A DNA stretch of 30,407 nucleotides from Micavibrio sp. (GTDB lineage Bacteria > Pseudomonadota > Alphaproteobacteria > Micavibrionales > Micavibrionaceae), in NCBI GenBank assembly GCA_030824805.1, contig JAPJRC010000024.1:1-30407 (forward strand). The letters are read 5' to 3'. A program made the translations under genes and the position numbers. Shown here piece after piece: positions 23,498 to 30,407 of the stretch; position 1 is the stretch's first letter; each line of letters begins with the position of its first letter. The notes below the pieces were generated by a model that had not been told where the DNA came from, made no database searches, and saw only the letters and a program-made list of their open reading frames with translations.

Positions 23498-23534
23498 CAT
23501 GCGCTTAGCGCATGGCGATGCGCGCCAGGCGCAT
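23498..23534. repeat. Two tandem hairpins built on ATGCGC/GCGCAT
   Basis: CATGCGC-TTA-GCGCATG (23498-23514) and ATGCGC-GCCAG-GCGCAT (23518-23534) are adjacent perfect hairpins sharing the same arms. They lie 16 bases after the stop of the 86-residue gene and ahead of the 150-residue gene. There is no T-run on either strand. They may be a REP-like element or an mRNA end-protecting structure. Confidence 0.5.
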
Positions 23535-23550
23535 TGATGAACGGTTGAGA

Positions 23551-23811
23551 CTAGCGTTGGAAATCGTGCATTCTGCTCGCGGCGCGCGCGACCTCACGCA
23601 TCGGGAGGACTTTTGGATCAAGCCACTCTTCGTAGTCGCCCATCATGAAATGCGAAGCCGGTATTTTCAAAAGTCCGTTGTCGTTCAGGAAAACAACAGT
23701 ATGGGGCGTGTTATCACCGTACGTAGCAACGTGCGAGAATTCATACGCCATGCTGACAGAGGATTGGATAGCCGGGTTCGGCCCAAAGATTTTTTGGATA
23801 TCAAAAGACAT
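23551..23811 (-). CDS. Hypothetical 86-residue protein with shared leader motif
   Basis: A small soluble protein starting MSFDIQKIFGPNP, with a middle segment TVVFLNDNGLLKIPASHFMMG and an EEWLDP motif near residue 63. It ends in a basic helix. I do not recognise it. ATG 23811 follows AGGG-TGTGTATTCT, almost the same as the leader of the 150-residue gene; a GTG at 23820 is the only longer in-frame start. The two proteins share a faint IPASHF / VSPSHY similarity too short to prove kinship. Confidence 0.55.
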   Translation of the reverse strand: MSFDIQKIFGPNPAIQSSVSMAYEFSHVATYGDNTPHTVVFLNDNGLLKIPASHFMMGDYEEWLDPKVLPMREVARAASRMHDFQR

Positions 23812-23858
23812 AGAATACACACCCTGTTGTTAACTATTACGCCGTTTTCTTTTTATTA

Positions 23859-23880
23859 TTGCCGGTTTTATAAACGGCAA
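23859..23880. promoter_or_regulatory. Dyad TTGCCG-N10-CGGCAA around a TATAAA
   Basis: A perfect 6-base inverted repeat with ten bases between, containing a TATAAA on the minus strand. It lies 48 bases upstream of the 86-residue gene and about 100 bases upstream of the HIG1 gene. A repressor bound here would block a promoter using that TATAAA as its -10. Confidence 0.38.
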
Positions 23881-23984
23881 ATTGGGAAAAATCAATGAAA
23901 AACTTGGTATTTCTGCATAATTTTTTGCTCTGCAGCAATATGCAGGCCTTTTAAATCAAGCTGTTACGCCTTATCTTAATCGCC

Positions 23985-24182
23985 ATGTCCGGATTCTTTT
24001 TCACCGCAATGATTATTGCAATGTTTCTTACCCTCGCGGTTCTCGCCACCGGTCTCGTGGCCATGATCAAAGGGGGCGAGTTTAATGCCAAATACGGCAA
24101 CAAATTAATGCGCGCTCGGGTGTTCGCGCAGGGCATTGCCCTGCTCCTGTTCGCGCTGGCTATTCTGTCGTCTCAATCCTAG
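23985..24182 (+). CDS. HIG1-domain twin-transmembrane protein
   Basis: A 65-residue protein with two helices (about 5-28 and 45-62) joined by a short loop with KGGEFNAKYGNKLMRARVFAQ. The RxRxxxQ pattern matches the QRRQ signature of the HIG1 family, whose eukaryotic members associate with respiratory complexes. In Alphaproteobacteria such genes often precede etfB, as here (10 bases). Its role in respiration is inferred. There is no Shine-Dalgarno; TATCTT at 23972-23977 would start transcription at 23984, next to the ATG. Confidence 0.8.
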   Translation: MSGFFFTAMIIAMFLTLAVLATGLVAMIKGGEFNAKYGNKLMRARVFAQGIALLLFALAILSSQS

Positions 24183-24192
24183 GAGTTTAAAG

Positions 24193-24957
24193 ATGAAAAT
24201 ACTCGTCCCCGTCAAACGGGCCGTCGATTACAGTGTAAAGATCCGTGTCAAAGCGGACGGCACGGGTGTCGATCTCGCAAACGTCAAAATGTCTATGAAC
24301 CCGTTCGATGAAATAGCCATCGAAGAGGCCGTCCGTTTGAAAGAAGCCGGCAAGGCGACCGAGATCGTACTCGTCAGCATCGGCCCGGCCAAGGCACAGG
24401 ACATTATCCGTACCGGTATGGCGATCGGCGCCGACCGCGGTATCCTCGTGCAGACGGACGCGCCGACGGATATTGGCGGAGTCGAGCCCTTGGCCGTTGC
24501 AAAAATTCTGAAAGCAATTGTAGAGCAGGAAAAACCAGACCTCATCATAATGGGCAAGCAATCCATCGACGATGACTCCAATCAGACCGGTCAGATGCTC
24601 GCAGCCCTTCTCAATTGGGCACAAGGCACGTTTGCATCAAAAGTCGAACTGGCAGACGGTAATGTAAATGTTACGCGCGAAGTGGATGGCGGCCTGGAAA
24701 CGGTATCCCTCAAACTCCCCGCGATCGTGACAACAGATCTGCGCCTGAACGAGCCGCGCTATGCAGCCCTTCCCAATATCATGAAGGCAAAATCCAAACC
24801 GCTTGCAACCACAAAGCCTGAAGATTACGGCGTGGACCTCACGCCGCGCCTGTCGGTTGTAAAAGTGGCTGAGCCGAAAAAACGCACGGGCGGCGGCAAA
24901 GTCGCATCCGTAGACGAACTGATCGACAAACTGAAAAACGAAGCGAAGGTGATCTAA
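24193..24957 (+). CDS. etfB: Electron transfer flavoprotein beta subunit
   Basis: A 254-residue protein of the ETF small-subunit family. It opens MKILVPVKRAVDYSVKIRVK; IIMGKQSIDDDSNQTGQMLAALL (about 115-137) belongs to the AMP-binding fold. LRLNEPRYAALPNIMKAKSKPL (about 183-204) is the recognition loop that docks with acyl-CoA dehydrogenases. With EtfA it carries electrons to ETF:quinone oxidoreductase. The start 24193 has AGGAG seven bases upstream; a longer in-frame start inside the HIG1 gene is rejected. One base separates its stop from etfA. Confidence 0.97.
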   Translation: MKILVPVKRAVDYSVKIRVKADGTGVDLANVKMSMNPFDEIAIEEAVRLKEAGKATEIVLVSIGPAKAQDIIRTGMAIGADRGILVQTDAPTDIGGVEPLAVAKILKAIVEQEKPDLIIMGKQSIDDDSNQTGQMLAALLNWAQGTFASKVELADGNVNVTREVDGGLETVSLKLPAIVTTDLRLNEPRYAALPNIMKAKSKPLATTKPEDYGVDLTPRLSVVKVAEPKKRTGGGKVASVDELIDKLKNEAKVI

Positions 24958-24958
24958 C

Positions 24959-25888
24959 ATGGCTATTCTTGTACTTGCAGAACACGACAACAAGGAATTG
25001 AAGCCCGCCACGCTGAACGCCGTGGGCGCAGCCACAAAAATCGGCGGCGATGTGCATGTGATGGTTATCGGATCGGGTTGCGGCGGTGTTGCCGAAGCCG
25101 CCGGAAAGATCGCAGGCGTGTCCAAGGTTTTGAAAGCCGACGATGCATCCCTCGCCCATGGCCTGGCGGAAAACGCGGCTCCGATCATTCACGGCGTGGC
25201 CTCCAACTACAGCCACATCATTGGCCCCGCCACGACGACATGGAAGAACATCCTGCCACGCGTGGCGGCTCTGCTCGATGTGCAGCAGATTTCCGACATT
25301 ATCGGCGTTGTCGATGCGGATACGTTCGAGCGCCCGATCTATGCCGGCAACGCGATTGCCACCGTAAAATCTTCCGATAAGATCAAGATCATCACCGCAC
25401 GCGGCACGGCATTCGATGCTGCCGCGAATTCCGGTGGATCGGCATCCGTTGAAAATGTCGCCGTTAAAGGCGATAGCGGACTGTCCTCCTTCGTATCCGA
25501 AGAAGTTTCGAAATCGGATCGTCCTGAACTTACGGCCGCAAAGATCGTCGTTTCCGGCGGCCGCGCATTGGGTTCGACCGAAGGCTTCAAGATCATCGAA
25601 GAACTGGCCGACAAGCTCGGCGCGGCTATCGGCGCATCCCGCGCCGCGGTCGATGCGGGTTACGTGCCGAACGATTATCAGGTCGGACAGACAGGCAAAA
25701 ACGTCGCGCCGCAGCTCTACATTGCTATCGGTATTTCCGGCGCCATCCAGCACCTCGCGGGTATGAAGGACTCCAAAGTGATCGTTGCGATCAACAAGGA
25801 TGCCGATGCCCCGATATTCGGCATTGCCGATTATGGCCTTGTAGGCGACCTGTTCCAGATCGTGCCGGAACTGACGCAGAAGCTCTAA
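24959..25888 (+). CDS. etfA: Electron transfer flavoprotein alpha subunit
   Basis: A 309-residue protein. The N-terminal ETF domain (1-185) is followed by the FAD-binding domain: GRALGSTEGFKIIEELADKLGAAIGASRAAVD (about 201-232), the VGQTGKNVAPQLYIAIGISGAIQH signature (about 243-266) and DADAPIFGIADYG. It holds the redox-active FAD of ETF. The gene directly follows etfB in the normal order. No terminator is visible before the next gene. Confidence 0.97.
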   Translation: MAILVLAEHDNKELKPATLNAVGAATKIGGDVHVMVIGSGCGGVAEAAGKIAGVSKVLKADDASLAHGLAENAAPIIHGVASNYSHIIGPATTTWKNILPRVAALLDVQQISDIIGVVDADTFERPIYAGNAIATVKSSDKIKIITARGTAFDAAANSGGSASVENVAVKGDSGLSSFVSEEVSKSDRPELTAAKIVVSGGRALGSTEGFKIIEELADKLGAAIGASRAAVDAGYVPNDYQVGQTGKNVAPQLYIAIGISGAIQHLAGMKDSKVIVAINKDADAPIFGIADYGLVGDLFQIVPELTQKL

Positions 25889-25949
25889 GGGAACCTCCCC
25901 GCTTGTTTCCGCGTTGAACCAAACAGGGAGTATATTCAAGGGGGCGGCT

Positions 25950-26408
25950 GTGGAAATAAAAATCCGAAAGATGACCGAAGAGGACGCGATGACAGTCGCG
26001 TCCATGAATCAGTTGCTAAGCCATTCAGACGACAAAGCCACGCGGGGCGACGCGCAATTTTTCCGGGAATATGCGCTTGGCAATCACAAGCTTGCTACCG
26101 TATGGGTGGCAATGGACGGCAACAAGGTCACAGGCTTTATCGCCGCGCGCGAATGGGCGTCTTTTGCAACCAAGACAAAAGTGCGCCAGATTGATTTGCT
26201 TTATGTAGACGAGGATTATCAGGGGCTAGGTATAGGCGAAGACCTGCTGACCTATGTGACGCACGATGCGTTCACGCATGGCTGCGGACGCGTGGATATT
26301 CAGACGGAACAAAGTAATGAAGACAGCAACGCGCTATACAAAAAATTCGGGTTTAAGGTGAAACCCGACACCCGCAATCACTATCACCTGTTTCCTGAAA
26401 AAGATTAA
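25950..26408 (+). CDS. GNAT family N-acetyltransferase
   Basis: A 152-residue protein starting EIKIRKMTEEDAMTVASMN. Residues 78-100 hold the acetyl-CoA-binding strand and loop: IDLLYVDEDYQGLGIGEDLLTYV, with Q-G-L-G-I-G as the R/Q-x-x-G-x-G/A motif. The C-terminal ALYKKFGFKV ends the fold. The acceptor is unknown. I chose GTG 25950, with AAGGGGGC upstream, over a TTG at 25914 that adds 12 residues without homology. Its TAA overlaps the stop of the convergent pentapeptide gene within TTAA. Confidence 0.85.
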   Translation: MEIKIRKMTEEDAMTVASMNQLLSHSDDKATRGDAQFFREYALGNHKLATVWVAMDGNKVTGFIAAREWASFATKTKVRQIDLLYVDEDYQGLGIGEDLLTYVTHDAFTHGCGRVDIQTEQSNEDSNALYKKFGFKVKPDTRNHYHLFPEKD

Positions 26409-27697
26409 TCGGCGACTTTCATTTTGAAGGCGGAACCGGTTTTAACGGCGGGCAGAATTGCGCCTTCCGTGTTTGCGTCATCGAGAATGGCATTCTCAAG
26501 ATTGGCACCTGTGAAATCGCATTCGCGTAAATCCGCACCGCGCAAATTGGCGTTTGTCAGATCGGCATCGCGGAAAATCCCCATACGCATCTTTGCCCCC
26601 GCCAGATTGGCATAGGTCATAGACGCTCCCGAAAAATCACACGGACTGAAGCGCTTGGTCGCGCCGCCGCCGCCGAACATCAGCGGTTCAAAATTGGCGT
26701 TGCATATATTGGCGTGGTTGAAACGCGCGTTCTTGAAAGAACTGCCGCGCATATCGGCTTCCGCCATATCGCAACGACGGAAATCTGACTGGTCGAGATT
26801 TGCGCTCTGCATCTGTATTTTGTACAAATTCATGCCGAAAAAGCGCGCGCGAACGGCCTTGATCGCCGTCATCATTTCATTCTTTAGCGTTTCCAGAGGG
26901 CGCATGTCGAAATTGCTGAGATCTAGCTGGCGGCCTTCCTGCCCCGCAGAAGAAACCCACTGGCGGTGCGTTTCGATAAGTTTCGCGAGAGGCTGTTCCA
27001 GATCCGTAACGGAAATACCGATATTCTCATCCGTGATCGCGCCTGACAGATCGACTTCCATCGTGCTGATCTCGGCCATGTTGATGCCGGTCAGGATGGT
27101 CGCATTCATCTGTGCGCCTTTGAGCTTCACACCCGCAAGCTGCGCACCGGAGAGATCCGCACCCGTCAAATCGGCGTTGCGCAAATCCGCGCCTGCCATA
27201 TTGATTCCCGTCATAATCGCATCGGAAAAATCCGCGCTGTTGGCAAGCGTGCCTACCAGACGGGCACCGGAAAGATTTGCGCCACGGAAAGAAACGCTTT
27301 CGCCCGTGTCATACATACCGTTTTTAGAGAAGCCGCCCACACGCAAATCCGCCTTGTCGAAATTGGCCTGCTCGAGGTTAGCGGATTGGATGCGCGCACC
27401 GCGCAAGTCCGCACGGGAAAAATTGCAGCGGGAAAGGTTCGAGTCGGAAAGATCGCAGGCGTATAAGCGCGATTCACCGAAATTCGCTTTCGACAAATTC
27501 ATGCGCGTCATTCTGCAACCGGTAAAATCCGCCTGACGCATATCCTTGCCACTGAGATTGAGACCTGACATGTCCGCGTTTTTCAATGCGGCGCGGCGAC
27601 CACCCAGACGACCGGTGAGGAAACGGTTATGCAACTCGGCCATGGCATCGAGTTGCGCCTGCGTCAGTCTTTCGAGAACTTCTTCGGTGTCAGACAT
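26405..27697 (-). CDS. Pentapeptide-repeat protein with two repeat blocks
   Basis: A 430-residue protein. Residues 38-222 and 284-416 are dense A(D/N)Lxx pentapeptide repeats, which form right-handed quadrilateral beta-helices. Between them (about 223-283) lies a non-repeat linker with IETHRQWVSSAGQEGRQLDLS, and a short helical N-terminus precedes block one. The sequence is unlike the compact Qnr/MfpA gyrase-protection proteins. I recall similar two-block proteins in related Alphaproteobacteria; function unknown. AGGA lies four bases before the ATG, with a TATAAT further up. Confidence 0.9.
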   Translation of the reverse strand: MSDTEEVLERLTQAQLDAMAELHNRFLTGRLGGRRAALKNADMSGLNLSGKDMRQADFTGCRMTRMNLSKANFGESRLYACDLSDSNLSRCNFSRADLRGARIQSANLEQANFDKADLRVGGFSKNGMYDTGESVSFRGANLSGARLVGTLANSADFSDAIMTGINMAGADLRNADLTGADLSGAQLAGVKLKGAQMNATILTGINMAEISTMEVDLSGAITDENIGISVTDLEQPLAKLIETHRQWVSSAGQEGRQLDLSNFDMRPLETLKNEMMTAIKAVRARFFGMNLYKIQMQSANLDQSDFRRCDMAEADMRGSSFKNARFNHANICNANFEPLMFGGGGATKRFSPCDFSGASMTYANLAGAKMRMGIFRDADLTNANLRGADLRECDFTGANLENAILDDANTEGAILPAVKTGSAFKMKVAD

Positions 27698-27717
27698 TCT
27701 GTCCTGTATTGTCCAAT

Positions 27718-27723
27718 ATTATA
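27718..27723 (-). promoter_or_regulatory. -10 element of the pentapeptide-repeat gene
   Basis: A perfect TATAAT on the minus strand predicts a start near 27711 and a 14-base leader containing AGGA (27705-27702). No convincing -35 is seen at normal spacing. Confidence 0.45.
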
Positions 27724-27759
27724 AAAACCAGTATGCCACTGAAATTATTAAGAAACCAT

Positions 27760-28389
27760 TCACCTTTTCTGTAAAAGGAAAATGTCGAAAAAATCCCTGG
27801 AGTCGCCGCTGGTCCAGTTGGCTTCCCCTTCAAAACGATAAAGTATAAGCCCGTCGCTGCCTATGAGAAAACTCGTTGGTATGCCACGCAGACCAAGGTT
27901 CTTGCCGAATTCGCCGCTTTGGTCGACATAGGCGGCAAAATCGCCCAGCTCCCGTTTTTTCAGAAAATCCACTATTTCCTGCGGTTTTTTGTCCTGTTCC
28001 ATGGCTATCCCGACCACATTCAGGCTGTCCTTGTAATGGGCGGCAAACTTATCGAGATGCGGCAGTTCCACCACACAGGGCGCACACCATGTCGCCCACA
28101 GATTGACCAGGGTCGGCTTGCCGGCAAAATCCTTTATCCGGACCTCCTTTCCGGTGCTGTCATAGAAAGGAACGTCGGGCAGGCGTTTTGGTTCAATAGC
28201 CTTCTCCACATTGTTGAAATGCGCGGCGAAATTGTCCGACACCAGCTTAGGGACGCTCCCCGGTACGAAAGCCTCTTTCTCCCTCTCAGTGCGCCATTGG
28301 CGAAACCAGTCCGGGCCGTAATATCCGCCCACACCCGAAACAACGAACAGGATGATGGTCGCCAGAATAAAAATTGTCTTGTTTCGCAT
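27760..28389 (-). CDS. TlpA-like membrane-anchored thioredoxin
   Basis: A 209-residue protein with one N-terminal membrane anchor (about 5-25) and a periplasmic thioredoxin-fold domain (about 68-205). The redox motif WCAPC has C102 and C105; the cis-proline loop is GIPTSF. This is the TlpA/ResA/CcmG-like group, which reduces disulfides in the periplasm, for instance in cytochrome c or oxidase maturation. The specific partner is unknown. It is divergent from lptM-lysA with only 25 bases between the start codons. Confidence 0.9.
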   Translation of the reverse strand: MRNKTIFILATIILFVVSGVGGYYGPDWFRQWRTEREKEAFVPGSVPKLVSDNFAAHFNNVEKAIEPKRLPDVPFYDSTGKEVRIKDFAGKPTLVNLWATWCAPCVVELPHLDKFAAHYKDSLNVVGIAMEQDKKPQEIVDFLKKRELGDFAAYVDQSGEFGKNLGLRGIPTSFLIGSDGLILYRFEGEANWTSGDSRDFFDIFLLQKR

Positions 28390-28414
28390 ACAAATTCCGT
28401 GGTTTTAATGGCCT

Positions 28415-28561
28415 ATGGAAAGACAACGCAACTATGGCCTATGGCTGGCCCTTCTGGCAACTCTGGTCATCACAGGATGTGGCATTAAGCCGACAAATCT
28501 GGAGCCTCCGTCAGGCGCTGATAAAAAAGATTTTCCCAAAACCTATCCGAGCGCGGAATAA
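28415..28561 (+). CDS. lptM: LptM-like small lipoprotein
   Basis: A 48-residue protein: a signal peptide with basic start (MERQRN), hydrophobic core and lipobox VITGC (lipidated C22), followed by GIKPTNLEPP and a short charged tail. A tiny C-G-x-K-x lipoprotein just before lysA or dapF is the usual context of LptM (YifL), which in E. coli helps assembly of the LptD/LptE LPS translocon. It ends three bases before lysA. The start at 28415 has no Shine-Dalgarno; TTTAAT at 28404-28409 would start transcription at 28415-28416. An overlapping frame from 28408 lacks lipoprotein features. Confidence 0.85.
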   Translation: MERQRNYGLWLALLATLVITGCGIKPTNLEPPSGADKKDFPKTYPSAE

Positions 28562-28564
28562 ACC

Positions 28565-29836
28565 ATGACATCAGGATTTGAAGAACAGGACGGCGTGCTG
28601 CACGCCGATGGCGTTTCCCTCGCCCGTATCGCAGAAGAGGTCGGCACGCCCGTCTATGTGTATTCCGCAGGCGTGATCGAAGAACAATTCGGCAAACTCA
28701 AAGGCGCGATGCAAAAAGCGCTGCCAAAAGACCGACAGCCTCTTCTCTGCTTCGCCGCCAAAGCGAACAGCAACGTAGCCGTTTTGAACCTTTTGCAAAA
28801 ACTCGGCAGCGGTCTTGAAATCGTTTCCGAAGGCGAGTTGATCCGCGCGCTGAAAGCCGGCTTTGATCCGAAGAAAATTGTTTCCACCGGCGTCGGCAAA
28901 CAAAAAAGCGAAATCGCGGCATGCCTGAAAGCCGGTATTCTGCAATTCAATGTGGAATCGATTCCGGAGTTGGTCCGCATCAACGAAGTGGCTGGAGAAA
29001 TCGGCATAAAAGCGAGTGTCGCTTTCCGTTTGAATCCCGACATCCAGGGCGGCGGTCACGACAAGATCACCACCGGCCGCAAGACCGATAAATTCGGCAT
29101 AGTCGCCGAGATGATGCACGACGCCTATTCCATGGCGGAAAAATTCGAACACACCGAACCGGTTGGCCTGCACATGCATATCGGCGCGCAGGTGTTCGAA
29201 GTTGAAAAATTCAAGGTGGCCTTCGAAAAGATGCGCGATGTCGTGCTTGATCTTCGCAAGGCCGGACACAACATTTCCCGCCTCGATATCGGCGGTGGAT
29301 TCCCGATCGTCTACAAAGATGAAAAACTGCTCGATCTAGATTTCTACGCGCAATGGGTAAACGAAATCATCGTCCCGCTGAATGTCGACATCGTCATGGA
29401 GCCCGGTCGTTTCCTCGTGGGCAATGCAGGTGTTGTGCTCACAGAAGTCTTGTTCGTTAAAGAAACGCCTGCGAAAAACTTCCTGATTGTCGATGCTGCG
29501 ATGAACGATCTGGTGCGCCCGGCGATGTACAATGCCTATCACGGCATCGAACCTATCGCGAGCCGCAACGCCCCATGGACCACATACGATGTTGTCGGCC
29601 CCGTGTGCGAGAGCGGCGATACTTTTACCAAAGACCGTGAACTGCCAAAGATGAAGCAAGGCGACTACGCCGTCATCCAGTCCGCCGGCGCCTACGGTGC
29701 CTCGATGGCTTCCAACTACAACACCCGTCCCATGGCTGCAGAAGTGATGACCAAGAACGGGGAATTCAAAGTGATACGTGCGCGCCAGACCTATGAGGAA
29801 ATCATAGGCCGCGATGTTATTCCGGACTGGAAATAG
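28565..29836 (+). CDS. lysA: Diaminopimelate decarboxylase
   Basis: A 423-residue fold-III PLP enzyme that decarboxylates meso-diaminopimelate to lysine, the last step of the pathway begun by LysC. The PLP lysine is K66 (CFAAKANSN). GLHMHIGAQ, the phosphate-binding DIGGGFP, EPGRFLVGNAG and the active-site CESGDTF are all visible, in the usual order for a full-length protein. It follows lptM by three bases in a conserved pair. Its last 20 bases overlap the convergent PAP2 gene. Confidence 0.97.
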   Translation: MTSGFEEQDGVLHADGVSLARIAEEVGTPVYVYSAGVIEEQFGKLKGAMQKALPKDRQPLLCFAAKANSNVAVLNLLQKLGSGLEIVSEGELIRALKAGFDPKKIVSTGVGKQKSEIAACLKAGILQFNVESIPELVRINEVAGEIGIKASVAFRLNPDIQGGGHDKITTGRKTDKFGIVAEMMHDAYSMAEKFEHTEPVGLHMHIGAQVFEVEKFKVAFEKMRDVVLDLRKAGHNISRLDIGGGFPIVYKDEKLLDLDFYAQWVNEIIVPLNVDIVMEPGRFLVGNAGVVLTEVLFVKETPAKNFLIVDAAMNDLVRPAMYNAYHGIEPIASRNAPWTTYDVVGPVCESGDTFTKDRELPKMKQGDYAVIQSAGAYGASMASNYNTRPMAAEVMTKNGEFKVIRARQTYEEIIGRDVIPDWK

Positions 29837-30407
29837 CCACCTTAAGTTTTTTCCGGATTTTGGTTTGCCAGAACCATTCGATCAGCCAGAAACCGATGGC
29901 GCAGGAACCACCGATCAGCCAACCGGCCAGAACGTCGCTGGGCCAGTGTACACCGAGATAGACGCGGCTGATCCCTATCATGATGGTAAGCACGACAGAC
30001 ATACCCAGAAAGAAAATTTTGGGCGGCGTTGATTTCTGCGCCTTCGCCAGCATCATGCCCACCGAAAGAAACACAAGCGCCGACATCATGGAATGACCGG
30101 ACGGAAAGCTGCCTGTAAATGTATAAGATCCGTGCGGAACGATATCCGGGCGCGGACGTGCAAAGCCGAATTTTAAAGCATTGGATAAAAGCGTTCCAAG
30201 AGAAACCACCGCAGCTAGATAAACCGCCTCTCCCACTCTTTTTATCATGCAGAGATAGATGGCGGCGCTCACCGTGACCAACGTCAGTATGGCAATGCCG
30301 CCGAGGCCCGAAATATCACGCACCATCTCGCCGACCCATGGCGGTCCCAACGGATTTTGCGGATTATTTCCATCGCGCAACAACATGAGTATCTGCATGT
30401 CGATGGC
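29817..30407 (-). CDS. PAP2-family membrane phosphatase (5' end outside window)
   Basis: At least 193 residues. The frame stays open to the window edge and homology at its first residues suggests the true start lies beyond it. The three phosphatase motifs are present: KFGFARPRP, FPSGHS and SRVYLGVHWPSD, with about five membrane helices. PAP2 enzymes remove phosphate from lipid phosphates such as undecaprenyl pyrophosphate or phosphatidate, on the periplasmic side. The exact substrate is unknown. The end overlaps lysA by 20 bases. Confidence 0.88.
   Translation of the reverse strand, partial: AIDMQILMLLRDGNNPQNPLGPPWVGEMVRDISGLGGIAILTLVTVSAAIYLCMIKRVGEAVYLAAVVSLGTLLSNALKFGFARPRPDIVPHGSYTFTGSFPSGHSMMSALVFLSVGMMLAKAQKSTPPKIFFLGMSVVLTIMIGISRVYLGVHWPSDVLAGWLIGGSCAIGFWLIEWFWQTKIRKKLKVAISSPE

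Noticed and set aside
24839..26005. A 388-codon minus-strand frame opposite etfA
   Set aside because: Antisense shadow of etfA; no homology and no start signals.
26655..27536. A 293-codon plus-strand frame opposite the pentapeptide gene
   Set aside because: Its repetitive look is the complement of pentapeptide codons, not an independent repeat protein.
26405..27697. Repetitive DNA that might be taken for a CRISPR or tandem array
   Set aside because: Repeat units are five-codon protein repeats with variable DNA, without constant repeat-spacer pattern.

Overview
The window looks like a chromosomal segment of an alphaproteobacterium, possibly of the Rhodospirillales or Micavibrio-like groups. 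By eye the GC content is near one half. The assignment rests on gene content and order: a DUF4167 protein next to clpB and prmC, prfA nearby, lysC divergent from ubiG, a HIG1-type small membrane protein ahead of etfB-etfA, a RodZ-like protein near ispG, and a response regulator with the GPDRR-type tail common in that class. I saw no insertion sequence, integrase, CRISPR array, rRNA or replication origin.

Left part (1-8123): a complete tRNA-Ser(GCU) is followed at once by a gtrA-like flippase gene, a GtrB/DPM-type glycosyltransferase and a GT39-like membrane glycosyltransferase. This is the layout of a surface-glycan modification cassette. Next come a CheY-like response regulator and an Hpt-like partner. 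Convergent to them is greB, which is divergent, with almost no spacer, from a FAD flavoprotein. An M17 aminopeptidase and a YflT-like stress protein follow.

Middle part (8124-21700), mostly on the minus strand: an unusual MurC-like ligase with an upstream lipoprotein gene; clpB, with a possible heat-shock promoter and a perfect FNR-type box; DUF4167; prmC; prfA with a small membrane protein gene; a five-helix membrane protein; ispG; a RodZ-like protein; and lysC. Two plus-strand genes interrupt this series: an NTF2-like gene between prfA and prmC, and an unknown membrane protein gene between rodZ and ispG. A 36-residue membrane microprotein, too short for most gene callers, lies just downstream of rodZ.

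Right part (21700-30407): a small exported-looking protein, ubiG, two unknown proteins that share a 5' leader motif, HIG1-etfB-etfA, a GNAT acetyltransferase, a large pentapeptide-repeat protein, a TlpA-type thioredoxin, lptM-lysA, and a PAP2 phosphatase cut by the window edge.

Most genes are housekeeping: translation release, peptidoglycan and lysine/DAP synthesis, isoprenoid and ubiquinone synthesis, electron transfer and proteostasis. Two features recur. Convergent genes usually overlap at their stop codons. Several genes without a Shine-Dalgarno sequence have a -10 element placed so that transcription would start at or next to the start codon, which suggests leaderless mRNAs. The items most worth a second look are the FNR box at clpB, the microprotein, the altered Mur ligase, the response regulator-Hpt pair and the promoter overlapping the ispG hairpin.
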